Below, in pieces: positions 1 to 5,623 of a stretch of DNA of 8,190 nt. The first letter of the stretch is position 1. Each line of letters begins with the position of its first letter. The stretch spans positions 1-8,190 of the forward strand of contig JAAHIC010000159.1 of the NCBI GenBank assembly GCA_010671965.1. Reading direction: 5' to 3'. A program made the position numbers and the translations under genes. The notes under the pieces are model-generated. The model was not told the DNA's origin. It searched no databases and saw only the letters and a list, made by a program, of their open reading frames with translations. The stretch comes from Leptolyngbya sp. SIO4C5 (GTDB lineage Bacteria > Cyanobacteriota > Cyanobacteriia > Phormidesmidales > Phormidesmidaceae).

Positions 1-203
1 TCGATCGCTGGCAGCAAGCACTAACCCAGCTCAGCCAAGGAGCCTATACGAATAAAGCCCTGCAGGCTGAATGGGTAAAACAGCAGGGCGATCGCCGCTT
101 CACGTTTCATACAGCGGCTGATCTGCTTCAGGAGAAAGACCTGCTAGGCCGCAAGCAGCTCCTGCGGGATCTTGAGGATTCTGCAGGAGCCTTGTCGGAT
201 TAA
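1..203 (+). CDS. C-terminal end of an unidentified protein (5' end outside window)
   Basis: An open frame enters from the left edge (first complete codon at base 3) and ends at TAA 201-203, giving 66 visible residues. The visible part is hydrophilic, charged and apparently helical, with segments such as LQAEWVKQQGDRRFTFHTAA and an acidic tail ending EDSAGALSD. There is no membrane segment, cysteine cluster or recognisable catalytic motif. It carries a HIP1 octamer at 88-95 read as GDR, which fits a native cyanobacterial gene. A hairpin begins two bases after the stop, so the transcript probably ends there and the gene is not obviously in an operon with the hydrolase. I do not recognise the family; assigning it needs the upstream sequence. 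Confidence 0.6.
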   Translation, partial: DRWQQALTQLSQGAYTNKALQAEWVKQQGDRRFTFHTAADLLQEKDLLGRKQLLRDLEDSAGALSD

Positions 204-204
204 A

Positions 205-241
205 AGAAATCTCTCGCCTCTCGGCTAAGGCTGCGATTTCT
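205..241 (+). terminator. Terminator-like hairpin after the first gene
   Basis: AGAAATC (205-211) and GATTTCT (235-241) form a perfect 7-bp inverted repeat. Inside it, GCC (217-219 region) can pair with GGC (229-231 region) to lengthen the stem. It starts two bases after the TAA at 201-203. A pyrimidine-rich stretch follows (TCTATCATCCTCCTTT) rather than a clean T-run. It is a plausible weak intrinsic terminator; cyanobacterial terminators often lack a strong U-tract. The position supports termination more than the sequence does. Confidence 0.4.
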
Positions 242-255
242 CTATCATCCTCCTT

Positions 256-276
256 TATTGAATATTCTTCTCAATA
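256..276. promoter_or_regulatory. Operator-like dyad 1 (TATTGA-N9-TCAATA)
   Basis: TATTGA (256-261) and TCAATA (271-276) are perfect inverted arms separated by 9 bp. The same arms with the same spacing recur at 310-330, exactly 54 bp downstream. The shared sequence extends slightly beyond the arms: TTATTGA at 255-261 and TTCTCAATA at 268-276 both reappear in the second copy, while the middle six bases differ. Conserved arms around a variable centre suggest a protein-binding site. No regulator is encoded in the window that could be assigned to it. Confidence 0.4.
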
Positions 277-290
277 GCGACAAGAAGCTA

Positions 291-296
291 TATACT
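291..296 (+). promoter_or_regulatory. Candidate -10 box (TATACT) for the hydrolase operon
   Basis: TATACT lies in the most AT-rich part of the leader and resembles the sigma-70 -10 hexamer. No convincing TTGACA-like -35 lies 16-18 bp upstream; that place is covered by dyad 1. Transcription would start near base 303, just before dyad 2. The box sits almost midway between the two dyads, so a factor bound at both could control it. No closer promoter to the hydrolase start was convincing. Confidence 0.3.
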
Positions 297-305
297 ATTT
301 TTGCA

Positions 306-334
306 GGCTTATTGATTGCGTTTCTCAATAAGCC
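306..334 (+). promoter_or_regulatory. Operator-like dyad 2 within a 10-bp perfect stem
   Basis: GGCTTATTGA (306-315) and TCAATAAGCC (325-334) are perfect inverted repeats of 10 bp around a 9-base loop. The core TATTGA-N9-TCAATA (310-330) repeats dyad 1. As DNA it could be an operator just downstream of the predicted start; as RNA it would be a stable hairpin at the very 5' end of the leader, which could protect the transcript. The dyad 1 copy is a weaker hairpin, so the shared feature is the site and not a matching RNA fold. Confidence 0.4.
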
Positions 335-342
335 CAGCAGCT

Positions 343-397
343 TCTCAGGCTGTTGAACTGAACTCAAGAAGGAGTTTTCTAAGTTATCAGCCTGAGA
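343..397 (+). repeat. Long-range stem in the hydrolase leader
   Basis: TCTCAGGCTG (343-352) is exactly complementary to CAGCCTGAGA (388-397). The 35-base interval contains a second small hairpin, AACTC (361-365) with GAGTT (372-376). In RNA this would give a 10-bp stem topped by a short inner stem. It is not followed by a T-run, so it is not an obvious terminator; a structural leader element is more likely. Confidence 0.35.
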
Positions 398-421
398 CAA
401 GTTGCGCTTCAGCGGGTGCTG

Positions 422-460
422 GGAATAAGCCGCTTTATGTCGTCAAGAGGGGTTTATTCC
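422..460 (+). repeat. 10-bp leader stem enclosing a potential start codon
   Basis: GGAATAAGCC (422-431) pairs with GGTTTATTCC (451-460), ten pairs with one G.U. The 19-base loop holds ATG 437, the start of a possible leader ORF. An alternative short stem, AGCGG (411-415) with CCGCT (430-434), uses part of the same left arm, so the two cannot form together. This could be a switch, but the alternative stem is only 5 bp and might be chance. Confidence 0.3.
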
Positions 461-508
461 TGGCTTTCTTCAATTGATATTGATACTGTGTTCTATCAAG
501 ACTTATGA
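437..508 (+). CDS. Possible 23-residue leader peptide overlapping the hydrolase start
   Basis: ATG 437 opens a frame of 23 codons (beginning MSSRGVYSWL, ending YQDL) that stops at TGA 506-508. The stop overlaps the ATG of the hydrolase (505-507) as ATGA, the classic arrangement for coupled translation. The hydrolase has no Shine-Dalgarno sequence of its own, since TCTATCAAGACTT precedes it, so coupling would explain how it is translated. A weak GGGAAT lies about 10 bases before ATG 437. The peptide resembles nothing known to me, and an ORF of this size is often chance. Confidence 0.22.
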   Translation: MSSRGVYSWLSSIDIDTVFYQDL

Positions 509-1236
509 CTCAGATTTCTAATGTTCTATGGCTAACAGTTGGCGCTAGTCTCAAGCGATTTGATCAGCGGCTGCTAGGGCAGCTCATACATCAGGCTGAG
601 GTGCGCTGCTGGGAATATGTTCAATCTGAAGATGAACCCTGCTGCCTAGAAACAGCGGTGACCCTGCTGCATGATTACCTCAAGCAGCGCTCACGCCCCA
701 TGCACCTGATCGGTCATGGCGTCAGTGGTGCCATCGGCCTTGTCTATGCCCGCCGCTATCCCCAGCGAGTTCAGTCCCTGACGCTGCTTTCAGTGGGGGC
801 CAATCCCGCTGTCAGCTGGCACGCTCACTACTATGCCCTGCGCCAGTTCTTGCCCTGTAGCCGCGCCATCATCTTGGGACAGATGGCGCGGCTGATGTTT
901 GGGCCGCAGAGCCATACGGTGGCAACGGCGCTGGTAAAAGCGCTGGCCCAGGAGCTAGACAGGGGTTTTGCGCCCCACTCCCTTGCCTCTCAAACGGCGA
1001 TCGCGCCGGGCGGTATTAAATCACCTCTGCTAGTTTGCCAAGGGGCCAATGACGTGATCGTGGACGCTCATCAGCAGGCCCAATGGCAGCAGTGGCTCAA
1101 ACCGGGCGATCGCCTGTGGTGCTGCCCGGAAGGCAAACATTTTTTTCACTATGACTATCCCCAACGGGTAGCTGAGCAGATTTTTGGCTACTGGCAAAGC
1201 TTGGCGCTAGAGGCGGCTTATCGAGACGCCGCCTGA
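505..1236 (+). CDS. Alpha/beta-hydrolase-fold protein lacking the usual nucleophile serine
   Basis: A 243-residue cytoplasmic protein of the alpha/beta-hydrolase superfamily. The nucleophile elbow lies in HLIGHGVSGAIGL (residues 67-79). Where the family normally reads G-H-S-x-G, this one has G70-H71-G72-V73-S74-G75, so the nucleophile position is glycine and a serine sits two residues later. The other triad members seem present: Asp183 in CQGANDVIVD and His212 in PEGKHFFHY. The helix after the elbow (LVYARRYPQRVQSLTLLSVG) is typical. Length is slightly short for the family. Substrate is unknown. It may use Ser74, or be a non-catalytic binding protein. ATG 505 is the only sensible start: an in-frame TGA lies at 481-483, and there is no clear ribosome site. 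The TPR-CHAT gene follows after 71 bp on the same strand. The fold is sure; activity is not. Confidence 0.85.
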   Translation: MTQISNVLWLTVGASLKRFDQRLLGQLIHQAEVRCWEYVQSEDEPCCLETAVTLLHDYLKQRSRPMHLIGHGVSGAIGLVYARRYPQRVQSLTLLSVGANPAVSWHAHYYALRQFLPCSRAIILGQMARLMFGPQSHTVATALVKALAQELDRGFAPHSLASQTAIAPGGIKSPLLVCQGANDVIVDAHQQAQWQQWLKPGDRLWCCPEGKHFFHYDYPQRVAEQIFGYWQSLALEAAYRDAA

Positions 1237-1264
1237 GTTTATGTCGTTATGTACGGCTAGATCT

Positions 1265-1306
1265 CATTCACCTGCGATCGCGCGATGATAGCGGTGGAGG
1301 TGAATG
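1265..1306 (+). promoter_or_regulatory. Inverted repeat masking the ribosome binding site of the TPR-CHAT gene
   Basis: CATTCACCT (1265-1273) is perfectly complementary to AGGTGAATG (1298-1306), with a 24-base loop carrying a HIP1 octamer at 1274-1281. The right arm contains the last three bases of the Shine-Dalgarno sequence GGAGG (1296-1300) and runs to one base before the start codon at 1308. If the stem forms in mRNA it should hinder ribosome binding, giving translational control, possibly temperature- or protein-dependent. The pairing is seen directly; the regulatory role is inferred. Confidence 0.45.
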
Positions 1307-1307
1307 T

Positions 1308-4300
1308 ATGGTGGGGCGCGTCAGCGTTTTGTCCGTGCTTTGGGTGGGGCTTGTGGGAGCAGCCGCGATCGCTAGCCCGCTGGCACTGCCGCCAGTTTCT
1401 GTCCCGACAGAGCTAGCGCAGCAGCTCCCGGACGAGAATTTTTCATTTAGCTCAGCCGCAGGTGGATTCAGCGTTGCTTTCCCGACAGAGCCTAGCCTCA
1501 GCCAGGAAGAGGGCTTACAGCTTTTCACCGTTGAACTAGAGGCCGGGGCCGTAAGCTATCTGGTGGGCTATCAGGATTTGGCCCTCTCCCATACCCAAGC
1601 TAGCGAGTCACAGGTGCAGCAAATATTTGACTCAGTGCGCGACAGCTTACTGGGGGCGGGGCAACTGCTAGAGGAGCAGAGTCTTGAAGCTCAGGGCTTT
1701 CCGGCTAAAGGTCTCACTCTACAGGAGGCCAGTGGCAGCATTGCTCAACTGCGCCTGATTTGGGCTAATCAGCGCCTTTATCTAGTTGCCGTCAGCGCGG
1801 AGCCGTCATCGACCCTGCCGATCGCGGCTGAGGCTTTCCTAGACTCGTTTACTATAGCCGCTCAGGCCGAGTCGCCGCCGACCTCTGCCGCTGAATTATT
1901 TCAGCAGGGCTATGCGCTCTACGCCCAGGGTGATTTAACTGCTGCCCTGGGTCACTTTGAGCAGGCTCTAGCTTGGCAAGAGCAGGCCAACAATCTCCCC
2001 GGTCAAACCAATGCGCTGATTGCCTTAGGCAGCACCCATAATGCCCTCAGGCAGTACGACAGGAGTATCCCCTACTTGGAGCAGGCACTGGCCCTTAGCC
2101 GTGAAACGGGCGATCGCCTCTCCGAAGCGATTATTCTCAACAATCTGGGCACCGCCTATGACGATCAGGGCCAGTATGAGCAGGCTGCCATGCTCTACCA
2201 GCAGGTTGTGGCCATCGCCCAAAGCCAGCAGGATCTCGATACTCAGATCATCGCCACCAGCAATATTGGACAGATCTATGCCAAGCAGGGGCAGTATCCT
2301 CAAGCCATTGAGCAGTATCAGCAGGCGATCGCCCTGCTGGAGTCTGCTCCCAGCGACTCGTCCACTTTTCGGCTCAGTTTAGCAGGGACGCTGTTCAACA
2401 ACATCGGCGAGGCCTATGCCAATCAGGGCAACTACACACAGGCGCTAGACTACTACCAGCAGGCCCTAGCGCGAGTTGAGCAAACCGGCGATCGCCAAGC
2501 TGAAGGCATTCTTCTGAGCAATTTAGGCGGTATTTACAATGGTCAGGGGCAGTATGCGCAGGCCCTCGACTACTACCAGCAGGCCCTAGAGCGGTTGCAG
2601 CAGGTAGAGGCACCGTTAGAACAGGGGATTGCCTGGAATAATTTGGGCAGCGCTCAGATTGGTCTGGGGCAGTACGCTCAGGCAGCAGCGGCCTTTGAAC
2701 AAGCGCTGGCGATCGCGGTCGAAATTGGCGATCGCGACTCGGAAGCCACAACGCTGAACAACTTAGGCAATCTAGCCGGTCTGCAGGGGCGCTATGCAGC
2801 GGCGCGGCAATACTATCAGCAGTCTCTGGAAATTGCGCAGGAGTTAGGCAATCGCACCAGCGAGCAGGTGGCTCTTGGCAATCTAGGACAGGTTCTGGCG
2901 GCCCAGACTCAGTATGACGCGGCGATCGCCCAGTTTCAGCAGGCGTTAGCCCTAGCGCAAGAGGCAGGCAATCTACCGGCTGAGGCTACCCTGCTCAACA
3001 ACTTGGGCAACGTGGCAGAAAGTCGGGACCAGTTTACCGTGGCTGAAGACTACTACCAGCGGTCTTTGGCGCTGCGACGACAGCTAGGCGATCGGGCCGG
3101 CGAGGGCACCGTCCTCAACAACCTCGGCAGCACCTATACGGCCCAGGGACACTATGAGCCAGCCCTGGCCATGTTTGAGCAGGCGCTGACTGTTGCCCAA
3201 GCAACCGGCTCCCGGCTGCTGGAGGGCACTACCTTGAGCAATCTGGGACTGGTCTATGGCGACCTGGGCCAGTATGACCAAGCCCTAGACTATTATCAAC
3301 AAGCGCTCACTATCCGCCGGGAACTCAGCGATCGCAGCGGCGAGGCGACCACGCTCAACAATATCGGAACTATTTACGGGGCTAGAGGCGACTTTGCTAC
3401 CGCCCTAGACTATCTGCAGCAGGGACTGGCGCTGATTCAGCCGCTCGGCAACCTCAGCCTGGAAGCCAGCGCCCTAAATAATTTGGGCAATCTCTATGAC
3501 GACCAGAGCCAGTACGACAGAGCACTTAGCTATTATCAGCAGGCCCTAGAGCGCTACAGCCGTATTGGCGAGCCTGCCGGAGAGGCCAATACCCTCAGCA
3601 ACGTGGGAGCGGTTTATCTATCTCAGGGCAACTACCCGCAGGCGATCGCCCAGTACGAACAGGCGCTGGCGCTGCGGCAGCAAGTGGGCGATCGCTTAGG
3701 CGTCGCCGTCACCCTCAACAATATGGGCCAGCTCTATGACAATTTAGGCCAGCCCCAGCGCGCGATCGCCCTTTATGAAGACGCTTTAGCCACGCTGACG
3801 GAGATTGGCAGCCGGGCGGAAGCCGCCATTACGCTGAACAATATTGGCGCTTCCCGCATTCAGCAGGCCCAATACGACTTGGCTCAAACCGCCCTGCAGC
3901 AGGCGCTAGCGATCCAGAGCGACATTGGCGATCGCGCAGGTGAGGCCGTTACTCTAGGCAATATTGGCTTGATCCATGACAACCAGGGTCAGTACGACCT
4001 GGCCCTAGACTACTATCAGCAAGCGCTGGCCCTGCACCAGGCAGTGGGCGATCGCGCCGCGGTTGCCAGCACGTTGAACAACATCGGCCTGCTCTACGAG
4101 GCGCTGGATCAGCCGCAGCAGGGCCTACCCCAGCTCGAACAGGCCCTGGCGATTCAGCGCGAAATTGGCGATCGCGTTGGCCAAGGCGTTTCCTTGAGCA
4201 ACCTGGGACGGCTGCAGCTAGCGCTGAACAATCCTGATGCCGCAGTGCCGCCACTGAGCGCTGCGGTCGATATCTGGGAGTCGCTGCGCCCCGGCCTGGC

Positions 4301-5600
4301 CGATGCGGAGAAGGTTTCGCTGTTTGAGATGCAGGCGGCGACCTACCGCCACTGGCAGGTGGCATTAGTGGCCCAGCAGCAGCCGGAGGCGGCTTTGGTG
4401 GTGGCTGAGCGGGGGCGAGCTAGAGCTTTTGTGGAGCTATTGGCCACCCGGCAGCCGCAGACCACCGCGATCGCAGCTCCTTCTCTGGCAGAAATCCGGC
4501 AGGTGGCAGCGCAGCAGCAGGCAACTCTGGTGGAATATTCGCTCGTGTCGCCCAACGAAGTTCCCCATCTCTACATTTGGGTGGTACAGCCAACGGGTGA
4601 GATTGTCTTTCGTCAGGTGGAGCTGCCAGACAGAGCGCTTGCAACCTTGGTGGCTGACAGTCGGGCCGGCGTGCGGGGTATCCGCAGCATTGGGGTGAAC
4701 TATGCGGCGGCTAGCCCTGAGACTCCTCCAGAATCACTGCGGCAGCTGCATCAGATCTTAATTGAACCCATTGCCGATCTGTTGCCGAGGAATCCCAGCG
4801 ATCGCGTCATCTTTGTGCCCCAGGGTGAGCTGTTTCTTGTGCCTTTTGCGGCCCTGCAGGATGCTGACGACAACTACCTAATTCAGCAACATACTGTTCT
4901 AACGGCCCCGGCAGTTCAGGTATTAGCCCTAGCCCCCAAACCCGGTGGGCGATCGCGCAGTCTGGCCGGAGAGGTCCTAGTCGTGGGGAATCCCACCATG
5001 CCCAGCCTCACTGCCCTACCGGAAGTAGCCACCACGCTGCCGCCGCTGCCGGGCGCAGAGCAGGAAGCCGAGGCGATCGCCGCCCTGTATGACACCACCG
5101 CCCTCATCGGGCCGCAGGCGACAGAAACCACCGTCACGACGCGAATGCAGACTGCTCGCATTATTCATCTTGCCACCCATGGGCTGCTAGAGTATGGCCT
5201 GCCCAGTGACTCAGGCATTCGAGACTTGCCCGGTGCTCTGGCCTTAGCCCCGACGGCCGAGAGCGATGGCTTGCTGACGGCAGGCGAAATTCTGGAGCTA
5301 AACCTCAGCGCTGATTTGGTCGTGCTGAGTGCCTGTGATACCGGACGCGGCACCATCACCGGCGACGGCGTAGTGGGGCTGTCGCGCTCCTTCCTCTCAG
5401 CCGGAACGCCTAGCGTCTTGGTGTCGCTTTGGGCCGTACCCGATGCCCCCACGGCCCTGCTGATGACTGAGTTCTACCAGCAGCTACAGCAGACTGACGA
5501 CAAGGCCCAGGCGCTGCGGCAGGCCATGCTGACGATGATTGCCCAGTTTCCTGATCCGCGAGACTGGTCAGGATTTGTTCTGGTCGGCACAGCCCAGTAG
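1308..5600 (+). CDS. Exported TPR-repeat CHAT-domain protease-like protein
   Basis: A 1430-residue protein. ATG 1308 follows GGAGG (1296-1300) at a 7-base spacing. Residues 1-22 look like a Sec signal peptide (Arg4, a hydrophobic run, then A-I-A before Ser23), so it probably acts in the periplasm or outside. Residues about 46-184 form a beta-rich domain (GGFSVAFPTEPS, SYLVGYQD) that recalls PsbP/Mog1-like folds; this is tentative. Residues 195-1001 hold about 20 TPRs of 40 residues (LNNLG...QALDYYQQALA...GDR), like kinesin-light-chain TPRs. The last one is degenerate, and repeat 4 is about 6 residues longer. A linker with VAERGRARAFVELLA leads to the CHAT domain (about 1135-1430). Its expected catalytic pair is His1291 (HLATHG) and Cys1343 (LSACDTG), so a caspase-like cysteine protease is likely active. 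Family members cut partner proteins or act as signalling scaffolds; the target here is unknown. The kinase follows after 19 bp. Confidence 0.93.
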   Translation: MVGRVSVLSVLWVGLVGAAAIASPLALPPVSVPTELAQQLPDENFSFSSAAGGFSVAFPTEPSLSQEEGLQLFTVELEAGAVSYLVGYQDLALSHTQASESQVQQIFDSVRDSLLGAGQLLEEQSLEAQGFPAKGLTLQEASGSIAQLRLIWANQRLYLVAVSAEPSSTLPIAAEAFLDSFTIAAQAESPPTSAAELFQQGYALYAQGDLTAALGHFEQALAWQEQANNLPGQTNALIALGSTHNALRQYDRSIPYLEQALALSRETGDRLSEAIILNNLGTAYDDQGQYEQAAMLYQQVVAIAQSQQDLDTQIIATSNIGQIYAKQGQYPQAIEQYQQAIALLESAPSDSSTFRLSLAGTLFNNIGEAYANQGNYTQALDYYQQALARVEQTGDRQAEGILLSNLGGIYNGQGQYAQALDYYQQALERLQQVEAPLEQGIAWNNLGSAQIGLGQYAQAAAAFEQALAIAVEIGDRDSEATTLNNLGNLAGLQGRYAAARQYYQQSLEIAQELGNRTSEQVALGNLGQVLAAQTQYDAAIAQFQQALALAQEAGNLPAEATLLNNLGNVAESRDQFTVAEDYYQRSLALRRQLGDRAGEGTVLNNLGSTYTAQGHYEPALAMFEQALTVAQATGSRLLEGTTLSNLGLVYGDLGQYDQALDYYQQALTIRRELSDRSGEATTLNNIGTIYGARGDFATALDYLQQGLALIQPLGNLSLEASALNNLGNLYDDQSQYDRALSYYQQALERYSRIGEPAGEANTLSNVGAVYLSQGNYPQAIAQYEQALALRQQVGDRLGVAVTLNNMGQLYDNLGQPQRAIALYEDALATLTEIGSRAEAAITLNNIGASRIQQAQYDLAQTALQQALAIQSDIGDRAGEAVTLGNIGLIHDNQGQYDLALDYYQQALALHQAVGDRAAVASTLNNIGLLYEALDQPQQGLPQLEQALAIQREIGDRVGQGVSLSNLGRLQLALNNPDAAVPPLSAAVDIWESLRPGLADAEKVSLFEMQAATYRHWQVALVAQQQPEAALVVAERGRARAFVELLATRQPQTTAIAAPSLAEIRQVAAQQQATLVEYSLVSPNEVPHLYIWVVQPTGEIVFRQVELPDRALATLVADSRAGVRGIRSIGVNYAAASPETPPESLRQLHQILIEPIADLLPRNPSDRVIFVPQGELFLVPFAALQDADDNYLIQQHTVLTAPAVQVLALAPKPGGRSRSLAGEVLVVGNPTMPSLTALPEVATTLPPLPGAEQEAEAIAALYDTTALIGPQATETTVTTRMQTARIIHLATHGLLEYGLPSDSGIRDLPGALALAPTAESDGLLTAGEILELNLSADLVVLSACDTGRGTITGDGVVGLSRSFLSAGTPSVLVSLWAVPDAPTALLMTEFYQQLQQTDDKAQALRQAMLTMIAQFPDPRDWSGFVLVGTAQ
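1890..4310 (+). repeat. About twenty in-phase 120-bp TPR-coding repeats
   Basis: The TPR section is a tandem array with a strict 120-bp period (40 codons), from repeat 1 at residue 195 to repeat 20 ending near residue 1001. The only clear break is an 18-bp gain in repeat 4. Some neighbours remain very alike at DNA level: GACTACTACCAGCAGGCCCT occurs near 2447 and again 120 bp later near 2567, pointing to fairly recent duplication or gene conversion. A subset of units carries HIP1 octamers at the same phase. Such an array could gain or lose units by recombination. Confidence 0.85.
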
Positions 5601-5611
5601 AACCGCTTAAA

Positions 5612-5623
5612 ATGCAGAAATGA
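5612..5623 (+). promoter_or_regulatory. Three-codon mini-ORF overlapping the kinase start
   Basis: Between the TPR-CHAT stop (5598-5600) and the kinase start lies ATGCAGAAATGA, a frame of Met-Gln-Lys whose TGA (5621-5623) overlaps the kinase ATG (5620-5622). No strong Shine-Dalgarno sequence precedes the kinase. Ribosomes ending the CHAT gene 19 bases upstream could restart here, so translation is probably coupled. The mini-ORF itself may well be chance. Confidence 0.2.

Larger units (their letters stand above)
204..504 (+). promoter_or_regulatory. 301-bp intergenic leader region, rich in inverted repeats
   Basis: No substantial gene is seen here. In order it holds the terminator-like hairpin (205-241), dyad 1 (256-276), a TATACT box (291-296), dyad 2 in a 10-bp stem (306-334), a 10-bp stem at 343-352/388-397 with a small inner hairpin at 361-365/372-376, and a 10-bp stem with one G.U pair at 422-431/451-460. 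A possible 23-codon ORF (437-508) ends over the hydrolase start. If transcription starts near base 303, the hydrolase would have a structured 5' leader of about 200 nt. There are no HIP1 octamers in this stretch. It matches no riboswitch class that I can name. Confidence 0.5.

Noticed and set aside
474..499. TTGATA repeats (474-479, 480-485) as a promoter next to the hydrolase
   Set aside because: No -10-like hexamer lies 16-18 bp downstream; the TTGATA/TATCAA pair is a small imperfect dyad at most.
1304..1306. ATG just before the TPR-CHAT start
   Set aside because: It is in a different frame from the signal peptide and is too close to GGAGG; ATG 1308 gives a proper signal peptide at a 7-base spacing.
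1890..4310. Regular 120-bp repeats as a CRISPR array or satellite
   Set aside because: The period is 40 codons, units diverge freely at synonymous sites, there are no spacers, and the translation is clear TPR sequence.
3949..4365. Long antisense open frames inside the TPR-CHAT gene (such as this one and others at 2395-2751 and 5165-5452)
   Set aside because: They mirror the repetitive, GC-rich coding strand, have no recognisable domains or ribosome sites, and lie opposite a clearly conserved protein.
1308..5600. TPR-CHAT as the protease partner of a type III-E CRISPR effector
   Set aside because: No gRAMP/Cas7-11, cas1/2 or array is in the window, and the signal peptide argues against a cytoplasmic Cas partner.
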